Positions 6,679 through 12,895 of a DNA stretch of 13,070 nt are shown one piece after another. The DNA lies in assembly GCA_003151555.1 (NCBI GenBank), contig PLXU01000048.1, positions 6,017-19,086 on the forward strand, given 5' to 3'. This DNA is from Acidimicrobiaceae bacterium (GTDB taxonomy: Bacteria; Actinomycetota; Acidimicrobiia; Acidimicrobiales; RAAP-2). The position numbers and the translations under genes are program-made. Positions within the stretch are counted from its first letter, which is position 1. Each line of letters opens with the position of its first letter. A model generated the notes under the pieces. The model was not told where the DNA came from. It was given only the letters and a program-made list of their open reading frames with translations, and did no database searches.

Positions 6679-7914
6679 CTAGCCAAACATCTTTATGGCG
6701 TGCTCGAGCGCTTCGAGCAACACGTCGGTGTCCTGCACGAGCGAGTACGGGCCGTAGGAAACGCGCACGGTGGCCACGAGATCAAAACGGCGCATGAGGG
6801 GCTTGGCGCAGTGGTGGCCCGGTCGCACGCAGACCCCAAACTGGTCGAGTACCTGGGCCACGTCGTGGGCGTGCACGCCCTCGACGTCGAGGCTGATGAC
6901 GGCGCCGCGATCGGTCACGTTGTTCGGGCCAATGACCCGCACCCGACCCGCGAACTGCTCTTCGAGGCGATGCAACGCGTCGCGCGTGAGCTCTTCTTCG
7001 TGCTTGTCGACGTTGGCCATGCCGAGACCGTCGAGGTAACGAATCGCCGCACCCAGCCCGACCGCTTCGGCGATGGGTGGAGTGCCCGCCTCGAATCTCG
7101 TCGGGCCGCTGGCGGGGGTGTAGCCGTCGAGGCGCACGTCGGCGATCATGCCGCCACCGCCGAGGAAGGGCGGCATGTCGGCCAAGAGCAATTCGCGCGT
7201 CCAAAAGACGCCGATGCCGGTAGGTCCCAACATCTTGTGGCCCGAGAAGGCCACGAAGTCAACGTCGAGGTCGTGCACGTCGGTGGGGCCGTGGGCGACT
7301 GACTGCGCGGCGTCGATGGCAATGAGGGCACCGACGTCGTGCGCCGCGACCGCCAGTTCCTTGACCGGGTTGATGGTGCCGAGCACGTTGGACATGGCGG
7401 TCACCGAGACCAACTTGACGTCATTTAAGAGGTGATCGAGATTGGTGAGATCGAGTCGGAACTCGTCGGTCACGGGGATGAAACGAACGTCGATGCCGCG
7501 CTCCTCACGCAGCTGGAACCACGGCACGATATTGGCGTGGTGCTCCATTTCGCTGAGCAGCACGACGTCGCCGTCGTGCAGGTTGGCCCAACCCCAGGAC
7601 TTGGCGAGCAGGTTGAATGACTCCGTGGTGTTCTTGGTGAAGACGACTTCCTCGGCCCCACCCGGGGCATTGATGAATCGGGCAGTCGCGTCGCGGGCTC
7701 CTTCGTAGGCGGCCGTTGCCTCGCTGGCCGTTTGAAAGACCGAGCGGTGCACGTTGGCGTGGCGTAACTCGTAGTAGCGGCTCATGGCTTCGATCACGGC
7801 TCTCGGGGGCAGCGACGTCGCGCCCGAGTCGAGGTAGGTAATGGGGTGGTCGTTGATCACGCGCTCGAGCAGCGGGATGTCGTGGCGAACAAGGCGGGGG
7901 TCGAAGCTGGTCAC
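6679..7914 (-). CDS. sufS: SufS, group II cysteine desulfurase
   Basis: A 411-residue PLP enzyme of the SufS/CsdA group. It converts cysteine to alanine and carries the sulfur as a persulfide. Visible residues: His125/His126 in MEHHANIVPW (one stacks on PLP), Asp201 and Gln204 in AIDAAQSVAHG, the PLP lysine Lys227 in FSGHKMLGPTGIG, and the catalytic Cys369 in RPGHHCAKPLMRR. The short active-site loop around Cys369 is typical of group II enzymes, which need a partner; sufU follows at once. The E. coli SufS positions I recall (Lys226, Cys364) agree in register. GTG 7914 overlaps the stop of sufC paralogue 2 (GTGA), so the pair is translationally coupled. Complete and intact. Confidence 0.97.
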   Translation of the reverse strand: MTSFDPRLVRHDIPLLERVINDHPITYLDSGATSLPPRAVIEAMSRYYELRHANVHRSVFQTASEATAAYEGARDATARFINAPGGAEEVVFTKNTTESFNLLAKSWGWANLHDGDVVLLSEMEHHANIVPWFQLREERGIDVRFIPVTDEFRLDLTNLDHLLNDVKLVSVTAMSNVLGTINPVKELAVAAHDVGALIAIDAAQSVAHGPTDVHDLDVDFVAFSGHKMLGPTGIGVFWTRELLLADMPPFLGGGGMIADVRLDGYTPASGPTRFEAGTPPIAEAVGLGAAIRYLDGLGMANVDKHEEELTRDALHRLEEQFAGRVRVIGPNNVTDRGAVISLDVEGVHAHDVAQVLDQFGVCVRPGHHCAKPLMRRFDLVATVRVSYGPYSLVQDTDVLLEALEHAIKMFG

Positions 7915-8669
7915 GTCGTCACCGCACGCCAGGCGTCGTACCCGTCGAGTTCAATCTGCTGGGCCAGCTCGGCGTTCGCCGTGTGCACGATGCGGCCGTC
8001 GACCAAGATGTGCACCTGGTCGGGCTCGATCTCTTCGAGGAGTTTCACGTAGTGGGTCACCACGACCACGCCCATGAGGGGATTCTCGTCGCGCACGGTT
8101 CGCACGCCGCGCGCCACGATGCGCAGGGCGTCGATATCCAGACCCGAGTCCGTTTCGTCCAGGAAGGCAATGGCCGGCTCCAGGAGTGCCATTTGCAGCA
8201 CCTCGTTGCGCTTGCGTTCGCCCCCGGAGAAGCCTTCGTTGAGGTGGCGCTCGGCGAAGGCCGGGTCCATGCCCAGACGGTCCATCCACTCGGCCAGGTC
8301 GAGGCGAACCTCCAGGATGCTCAGCTCTTCGAGGCCCTTGCGCGCGGCGATGGCCTGGCGCAGGAACTGGATGACCGAGACGCCGCTGATCGCTTCGGGG
8401 TACTGGAAGGCTAGGAATATGCCGGCGCGCGCGCGTGTGTCGGGCGACCAACTGGCGATGTTCTCGCCCCTGAGAAGTATTTCGCCGTCGGTGACGCGGT
8501 AGCCGGGATGGCCCATCACGACGTTGGCCAAGGTCGACTTGCCGGCGCCGTTGGGCCCCATGAGCGCGTGCACCTCGCCCTCTCTAACCGTGAGGTCGAT
8601 GCCGCGCAAAATCGCGGCGCCGTCGGCCTCGACGTGGAGATTACGCAGTTCTAAGAGAGGCTGGGACAC
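7911..8669 (-). CDS. sufC: SufC paralogue 2, SUF ABC ATPase in the sufSU operon
   Basis: A 252-residue, fully canonical SufC. Walker A is GPNGAGKST (38-46), the Q-loop is Gln89 (AFQYPEAISGV), the signature region is NEGFSGGERKRNEVLQ (144-159), Walker B is AFLDETD (168-174) with SGLDIDAL after it, and the switch His is His206 in VVTHYVKLL. HPGYRVTDGEI and FSGGERKRNE are hallmark SufC text. Compared with paralogue 1 it has a longer helical segment between residues 108 and 146. The start GTG 8669 has TAGGCT (8682-8677) 7 nt upstream and no RBS, pointing to a leaderless message. It overlaps sufS by 4 nt. It is closer to textbook SufC than the copy beside sufD, so I cannot say which serves SufBD in general housekeeping. 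Confidence 0.96.
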   Translation of the reverse strand: MSQPLLELRNLHVEADGAAILRGIDLTVREGEVHALMGPNGAGKSTLANVVMGHPGYRVTDGEILLRGENIASWSPDTRARAGIFLAFQYPEAISGVSVIQFLRQAIAARKGLEELSILEVRLDLAEWMDRLGMDPAFAERHLNEGFSGGERKRNEVLQMALLEPAIAFLDETDSGLDIDALRIVARGVRTVRDENPLMGVVVVTHYVKLLEEIEPDQVHILVDGRIVHTANAELAQQIELDGYDAWRAVTT

Positions 8670-8676
8670 GGGTCCG

Positions 8677-8682
8677 AGCCTA
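8677..8682 (-). promoter_or_regulatory. -10 element placed for leaderless start of sufC paralogue 2
   Basis: On the minus strand TAGGCT (8682-8677) precedes GTG 8669 by 7 nt, with no ribosome binding site. It lies in the 39-bp gap after the metallo-hydrolase gene and would give the sufC-sufS-sufU arm its own promoter. Confidence 0.5.
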
Positions 8683-8708
8683 CCGGGGCGACTTAAATGC
8701 CGACCGCG

Positions 8709-9326
8709 CTACCAACCACGCTCGACCCACTCGTCGAGGTGGGGACGCTCGGCGCCGATGGTTGACTCGCGCCCGTGGCCCGGCCAAAAAATCGTGTCGT
8801 CGTCGAAGACGCGGTAGAAGCGCTCTTCGATGGATTTAATGATGGTGGAGAAGTCACCGCCCTCAAACGTCGTGTTGCCTGGTCCACCGGGAAAGAGCGT
8901 GTCGCCGGTGAACAACACCGGTGTGCCTTCGAGGGCGAAGGAGATGCTGCCTGGCGTGTGCCCCGGGGTGTGGATCGTGCGTAGTTTCAACTGGCCCACG
9001 ACGTGCACGGTGTCGTCTTCGAGCAGATGATCGTAACCAGGCAGCATGTCGGCGTCCTCACTGCGCACCCAGACGTCGATCCCGGCGGCGCGAACCTGCT
9101 CGACGGCTCCGATGTGGTCCCAGTGGCCGTGGGTTTCGAGCACCGACGTGACGCCAAGGCGAGTGGCGACGCGCAACAACCGGTCGTGCTCATTGGCCGC
9201 GTCGATCAACGTGGCCTCGCCGCTGGCGCGACAGCGCACGACGTACACGTTGTTTTCGATCGGACCCACCACGAAGCGGTGTACCTCGGCCGTCGCGTCG
9301 GACCAGACGAGCTCTACGTTGTCCAT
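8709..9326 (-). CDS. Metallo-beta-lactamase-fold hydrolase (glyoxalase II-like)
   Basis: A 205-residue MBL-fold protein with the complete metal set: THGHWDH (His66, His68, Asp70, His71), His123 in HTPGHTPGS, Asp142 in FTGDTLF and His184 in WPGHGRES. This is the pattern of the short hydroxyacylglutathione hydrolase-like group, which hydrolyses thioesters. The true substrate is unknown, and since actinomycetes generally use mycothiol rather than glutathione, a mycothiol or other thioester is possible. ATG 9326 is chosen because the protein then begins near the first beta-strand. A CATTCT hexamer 6 nt upstream (9338-9333) suggests a leaderless start, though GGTGGG adjoins the ATG; an open extension upstream to 9422 looks non-coding. 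It lies 39 bp upstream of sufC paralogue 2 on the same strand. Confidence 0.87.
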   Translation of the reverse strand: MDNVELVWSDATAEVHRFVVGPIENNVYVVRCRASGEATLIDAANEHDRLLRVATRLGVTSVLETHGHWDHIGAVEQVRAAGIDVWVRSEDADMLPGYDHLLEDDTVHVVGQLKLRTIHTPGHTPGSISFALEGTPVLFTGDTLFPGGPGNTTFEGGDFSTIIKSIEERFYRVFDDDTIFWPGHGRESTIGAERPHLDEWVERGW

Positions 9327-9360
9327 CCCACCAGAATGCCACCTGGCCGGTGGGGCTGCG

Positions 9361-9717
9361 TCAACTCGTCGCGCGACGCAGCGCCAGGGGCACTTTCGAT
9401 TGATAGAGCGCCACGTCACCACCGCCGGGCAGGGAGATTCGTATCACCGAGCCCCACTGCGCTTCTTGCACCTTCGAACAGGCGACCCCTTTTTCGGCGA
9501 GGCTGGCCATATCGCTGTCCAAATCATCGGTGACGAGGAATAATTCGTGCCGGCCGTTTTCTTCGTCGGGGTGTACGGGCAGTTCGGCGGGCGGCAGGGC
9601 GAAGACGAGCCAGCCGTCGCCGACGTCGAGGGCGGAGAAGCCCAGGACGTCGCGCAGGAACGCGCGATCGGCCTCAGCGTCGCGGCTGAAAATAATTACG
9701 TGGGCGCCAAAGATCAT
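9361..9717 (-). CDS. VOC-superfamily (glyoxalase/bleomycin-resistance fold) protein
   Basis: A 118-residue single-domain VOC protein with two beta-alpha-beta-beta-beta modules: IFGAHVIIFSRDAEADRAFLRDVLGF (2-27) and RHELFLVTDDLDSDMASLAEKGV (56-78), ending at DVALYQ. Candidate metal ligands are His6 and His57. The C-terminal position that is usually Glu (LYE) is Gln here, so the classical metal site may be incomplete. The reaction is not predictable; glyoxalase I, dioxygenase, epimerase and binding proteins share this fold. Proximity to a glyoxalase II-like hydrolase hints at a detoxification pair but does not prove it. ATG 9717 has AGGAAG at 9730-9725, 7 nt upstream. It is first of five minus-strand genes running to sufU. 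Confidence 0.85.
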   Translation of the reverse strand: MIFGAHVIIFSRDAEADRAFLRDVLGFSALDVGDGWLVFALPPAELPVHPDEENGRHELFLVTDDLDSDMASLAEKGVACSKVQEAQWGSVIRISLPGGGDVALYQSKVPLALRRATS

Positions 9718-9897
9718 CAGGTTGCTTCCTCTCGTGGCGTTCGTGCGCTACGAGGCCAAACTACCCCTGGCTGTTAGGGCCGACACCCGATCAGCACGAC
9801 GCCGGCGCCACCAGCCTCCGACTCGCTCGGGCGCGTCCAAGTATGAGTAATCTCGCTACGAACGGCATTACTTGCCAGTAGGAAAAGAAGGAACGCC
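9718..9897. promoter_or_regulatory. Divergent promoter region between VOC gene and acyl-CoA dehydrogenase gene
   Basis: This 180-bp gap is one of the two longest in the window. On the minus side it carries the VOC RBS and a possible -10, TAGTTT (9763-9758). On the plus side it holds a possible -10, TAATCT (9848-9853), and GAAGGA (9887-9892), the RBS of the dehydrogenase, 5 nt before ATG 9898. No convincing -35 or operator palindrome was found. Confidence 0.5.
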
Positions 9898-11013
9898 ATG
9901 AACTTTGGCTTTAGCGAAGAACAAGATGAACTGCGCAAGATGGTGAAGCGATTCCTGGACGATAAATCTCCCGAGAGCGAAGTGCGCCGACTCATGGCGA
10001 CCGCCGAAGGCTACGATCCCGCAGTGTGGAACCAGATGGCGAGTGAACTGGCACTACAGGGACTCGGCATCGCCGAAGAGTTCGGGGGTCAAGGTTACGG
10101 TCCGGTCGAACTGTACGTGGTCTTTGAAGAGATGGGCGCGAACCTTTTCTGTTCGCCCTACTTTTCGACGGTGGCGCTGGCCGCTAACGCCGTTGCCCTG
10201 GTGGGCAGCCAGGCTGATCAGGCGGCGTACCTGCCGGGCATGGCCTCAGGCGAAACGATCGCGACGCTGGCCCTCACCGATGACGCCGGCGATTGGAACC
10301 TCGCCACCACATCGACCACGGCCAAGAAGTCCGGCGGCGGCTGGGTCGTCAACGGAGTGCGCAATTACGTGACCGACGGCAACGTTGCATCGATCATCTT
10401 CGTGCCGGCCATGACCGAAAAGGGCCTCTCGCTCTTTGCCGTTAAGGGTGACGCCGCGGGCGTTGCGCGCGAAGCGCTGCCCACCATGGATCAAACCCGT
10501 AAGCAAAGTCGCATTGAACTAAAGGACGCGCCGGCGGCGTTGGTGGGCGAAGAGGGAGCCGCGCTGGCCGGTCTCGAGACAACACTGCAGATTGCCGAGG
10601 CGGCCCTAGCGGCCGAGCAGGTGGGCGGAGCCCAACGCGTGCTCAACAACGCGGTGGAGTACGCCAAGAACCGGGTACAGTTCGGCCGCCCGATTGGATC
10701 GTTCCAGGCCATCAAGCACAAGTGCGCGGACATGCTCCTCGACGTCGAGTCGGCGAAGTCCGCGGCGTACTACGCGGCCTGGGCCTCGCAAGAGCGCAAT
10801 GATGAACTGCCGATCGCGGCGAGCCTCGCGAAGTCGTTCTGCTCCGAGGCGTACTTCCACTGCGCGGCGGAGAACATTCAAATTCACGGCGGTATCGGTT
10901 TCACGTGGGAGCACCACGCGCATCTCTATTTCAAGCGCGCGAAGAGTTCGGAGCTATTCCTGGGTGACCCCGCCTACCACCGCGAACTTCTGGCTCAGCG
11001 CCTAGGCATCTAG
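9898..11013 (+). CDS. Acyl-CoA dehydrogenase family protein (FadE-like)
   Basis: A 371-residue flavin acyl-CoA dehydrogenase. It has an N-terminal helical domain (MNFGFSEEQDELRKMVKRFL, then AEEFGGQGYGPVE about 59-71), a middle beta-domain (TLALTDDAGDW and WVVNGVRNYVTDG, about 123-161), and a C-terminal helical domain with NRVQFGRPIGSFQAIKH (258-274) and QIHGGIGFTWEHHAHLYFKRA (328-348), which contact FAD. The family normally oxidises acyl-CoA to trans-2-enoyl-CoA. At the position where medium-chain enzymes have the catalytic Glu before Gly-Thr, this protein reads ELFLGDP with Leu355, so the base is missing there. Many actinobacterial FadE proteins of sterol side-chain type work as mixed complexes with such a subunit. 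The start has a good RBS. The downstream hydrolase-like gene begins 4 nt after its stop. Confidence 0.9.
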   Translation: MNFGFSEEQDELRKMVKRFLDDKSPESEVRRLMATAEGYDPAVWNQMASELALQGLGIAEEFGGQGYGPVELYVVFEEMGANLFCSPYFSTVALAANAVALVGSQADQAAYLPGMASGETIATLALTDDAGDWNLATTSTTAKKSGGGWVVNGVRNYVTDGNVASIIFVPAMTEKGLSLFAVKGDAAGVAREALPTMDQTRKQSRIELKDAPAALVGEEGAALAGLETTLQIAEAALAAEQVGGAQRVLNNAVEYAKNRVQFGRPIGSFQAIKHKCADMLLDVESAKSAAYYAAWASQERNDELPIAASLAKSFCSEAYFHCAAENIQIHGGIGFTWEHHAHLYFKRAKSSELFLGDPAYHRELLAQRLGI

Positions 11014-11017
11014 CTCG

Positions 11018-11764
11018 GTGCTCGCCCACGAGCAACTCCAGAGCGGTGCGTCGCTGCTGGACCTTCGAATCGCGACCTCGAGCGCGAGGCCGCTAGCCAG
11101 CCACGCGCTGATAATCGTGCACGGACTTCCGAGGGCCATGGGGATGGGTCGTCAGGCGGCCGGTCTCTTGCCGGAATTGGCCGAGCACATGGCCACGGAG
11201 TCAGGATGGATCGTCGCGACCGGCACGCTCTCCGGCGTTGGCGGAAGCACCGGTACCTTTTCGGCGACGCAGTGGCGCGCCGACTTGAAGACAATCCTCG
11301 AGCGCGTCGACGAGGGGGAGCGACGGATCTCGATGGCCGGTTTCGGTTTCGGTGGCGCACTCGCCCTGGCGACTGCGGCCGAGGACGAACGAATTCGCGG
11401 CGTGGCCACGTTTGCGACGCCGGCTCACTTGGAGCCGTGGTGCGGCAGTGCCGAGGATTTCCGTCGGGCGGTGCAGATAGCCGGCGTGGTCGGCGACGAA
11501 CGCGACCTCTTACCGGCCGAAGAACTCCGCGACGACGTCTTCGCGATCGATCCTCTGGTGTCAATCGCGAAAATTCCCCCGCGTCGGCTCATGGTCGGTC
11601 ACGGTACTGAGGACATCGAGATTCCGCACTCCGATGCTCGCGACCTCGTGGCGGCCGCTGAAGGTCGCGCCGAACTTCGATTGATCCAGGGCGCCGGTCA
11701 TCAACTACGCGCCGACCCTCGGATGGTGGCGACGTTGTTAGGTTGGCTCGACCGGCACCGTTGA
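11018..11764 (+). CDS. Alpha/beta-hydrolase-fold protein lacking the nucleophile serine
   Basis: A 248-residue alpha/beta-hydrolase-like protein. The HG motif of the oxyanion region is VHGLP (34-38), the nucleophile elbow region is MAGFGFGGALAL (106-117), the acid is probably Asp199 (HGTEDIEIP) and the histidine His228 (GAGHQLRAD). In catalytic members the elbow is G-x-S-x-G; here it reads G-F-G-F-G with Gly110 (codon 11345-11347) in place of Ser. It is therefore either catalytically inactive in the usual sense or uses another mechanism. The other triad members and the fold are kept, so it is not decaying. GTG 11018 lies 4 nt after the dehydrogenase stop with no RBS, suggesting coupled translation. 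The last 27 nt overlap the convergent thiE. Its substrate is unknown. Confidence 0.8.
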   Translation: MLAHEQLQSGASLLDLRIATSSARPLASHALIIVHGLPRAMGMGRQAAGLLPELAEHMATESGWIVATGTLSGVGGSTGTFSATQWRADLKTILERVDEGERRISMAGFGFGGALALATAAEDERIRGVATFATPAHLEPWCGSAEDFRRAVQIAGVVGDERDLLPAEELRDDVFAIDPLVSIAKIPPRRLMVGHGTEDIEIPHSDARDLVAAAEGRAELRLIQGAGHQLRADPRMVATLLGWLDRHR

Positions 11765-12391
11765 CAGCGCCTCGTCGAGCGCGACGCGGATTCGCCGGGC
11801 CGCCACTTCGGGGTCCTTCGCCTCGGTCAGCGCGCGAACGACGACGAAATGACGCAGACCCGCGGCGACGAGTTCGCCGACGTTCTCGGCGTTCACGCCT
11901 CCGGTCACGAAGACCGGTCGGTCACTTCGGGCTTGACTGGCGACGGCGTACGTGATCCCCGTTCCCTCTCGACCCGGTTTGGTCGGCGTGGCGACGATCG
12001 GTCCCGCGCTGAAATAGGTGGCCATCTGATTGAGCGCCTCGTCGAACTCATCTGTCGAGTGCGTCGAAAGTCCGACAATCGCGTCGTAGCCCAACAGTTC
12101 ACGACAGCGCGACACGCTGGCGTCCTCTTGGCCCACGTGCACGCCGTCGGCGTTCACGGCGACGGCCAACTCGGGCGAGTCGTTCATGATGAAGGGCACG
12201 CCGAACTCGCGACAGATCGGCACCATGAGCTTCGCGTCAGCGATCCGGGTCTCGTCGTCGAGGTCCTTTTCTCGGAGTTGGACGACGTCGACGCCCCCGC
12301 GAAGGACCGCCGGTAAGAAGCCGGCGAGGTCGTCGCGATGTCCCACGCAGAGATAGAGGTGACGTCGATCCAAGCGGTACACGAGGTCCAC
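11738..12391 (-). CDS. thiE: ThiE, thiamine phosphate synthase
   Basis: A 217-residue TIM-barrel ThiE, which joins the pyrimidine pyrophosphate and the thiazole phosphate to give thiamine phosphate. Motifs in order: VVQLREKD (36-43), FIMNDSPELAVAVNADGVHVGQED (67-90) with Asn70, Asp71 and Asp90 near the pyrophosphate and magnesium, GLSTHS (107-112), GPIVATPTKPG (130-140), FVTGGVN (161-167) and VVVRAL (183-188). GTG 12391 is chosen as the first start before the LDRRHLYLC beta-strand; GTG 12382 is an alternative with AGGGTGG just upstream. No other thi gene or TPP riboswitch is visible. The stop lies inside the convergent hydrolase gene. It diverges from the Rrf2 gene 45 bp away. Confidence 0.94.
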   Translation of the reverse strand: MDLVYRLDRRHLYLCVGHRDDLAGFLPAVLRGGVDVVQLREKDLDDETRIADAKLMVPICREFGVPFIMNDSPELAVAVNADGVHVGQEDASVSRCRELLGYDAIVGLSTHSTDEFDEALNQMATYFSAGPIVATPTKPGREGTGITYAVASQARSDRPVFVTGGVNAENVGELVAAGLRHFVVVRALTEAKDPEVAARRIRVALDEALSTVPVEPT

Positions 12392-12424
12392 CCTAGGAGT
12401 CGCTCGGGCGCGGCCGCGGTACGG

Positions 12425-12453
12425 CAGAATAGATGAATGCAGATACCCGCCAA
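12425..12453. promoter_or_regulatory. Compact divergent promoter shared by thiE and the Rrf2 gene
   Basis: On the minus strand TATTCT (12431-12426) with TTGGCG (12453-12448) at 16-bp spacing would start thiE near 12419. On the plus strand the overlapping CAGAAT (12425-12430) lies 6 nt before ATG 12437, in the leaderless arrangement seen elsewhere in the window. The two -10 elements share five base pairs. Each differs from consensus, and the -35 match is partial. Confidence 0.4.
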
Positions 12454-12895
12454 GACCGACTACGCCATCCGAGCGCTGCTCACTTTGGCGGCCAGTGACG
12501 TGTCGGTGAGCGCGGAACACCTGGCCCAGGAACAGGACCTCCCGGCCAAGTTTCTCGGCGCGATCCTCTCGGACCTTCGTCGCGGCGGGCTGGTGACCAG
12601 TCAGCGCGGACCGGAAGGCGGCTTCAAGTTGGCCCGCGGCGCCGATCAGATCTCCATCGCCGACATCGTTCGCGTGGTGAGCGGTCCGATGGCCGGCGTG
12701 CGCGGCATGAGGCCCGAAACGTTGGTCTACGAGGGCGAAGCTACGCACCTGCGCGAAGTCTGGATCGCGGTGCGCGGGGCCCTGCGAGAGGTGCTCGAAC
12801 ACGTGACGCTCGAGCAGGTCCTTCGCGGTGAACTGCCCGACGCCGTGACGCGCTTCACGACCGAATCAGATTCGTGGGTCACCCGCACCACATGA
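12437..12895 (+). CDS. Rrf2-family winged-helix regulator without cysteines
   Basis: A 152-residue Rrf2-type transcription factor. The start MQIPAKTDYAIRALLTLA is the family hallmark. A helix-turn-helix with the recognition helix around 35-50 (LPAKFLGAILSDLRRGGLV) and a wing at 52-68 (TSQRGPEGGFKLARG) follow, then a dimerisation helix around 100-130. IscR, NsrR and RirA hold an Fe-S cluster through three cysteines near 90-110; this protein has no cysteine at all, so it cannot sense through such a cluster. It may respond to a small molecule or to thiols indirectly. It is not SufR, which is larger and also has cysteines. ATG 12437 follows a -10-like CAGAAT. It overlaps the RNase HI gene by 4 nt (ATGA). 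Its targets are unknown; thiE and itself are the nearest candidates. Confidence 0.92.
   Translation: MQIPAKTDYAIRALLTLAASDVSVSAEHLAQEQDLPAKFLGAILSDLRRGGLVTSQRGPEGGFKLARGADQISIADIVRVVSGPMAGVRGMRPETLVYEGEATHLREVWIAVRGALREVLEHVTLEQVLRGELPDAVTRFTTESDSWVTRTT

Noticed and set aside
9731..9754. CTCGT/ACGAG inverted repeat as an operator
   Set aside because: The 5-bp arms with a 14-nt gap are expected by chance and do not match an operator I know.
11206..11610. Arg-rich open frame on the plus strand inside the hydrolase gene
   Set aside because: It is a shifted-frame reading of the hydrolase gene with biased Arg content and no motif or RBS.
12392..12436. TPP riboswitch before thiE
   Set aside because: The gap is only 45 bp and lacks the conserved THI-box segments; such a riboswitch needs around 100 nt.
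12392..12802. N-terminal extension of thiE to 12802
   Set aside because: It runs antisense through the Rrf2 gene and shows no homology-like text; ThiE begins at the LDRRHLYLC strand.
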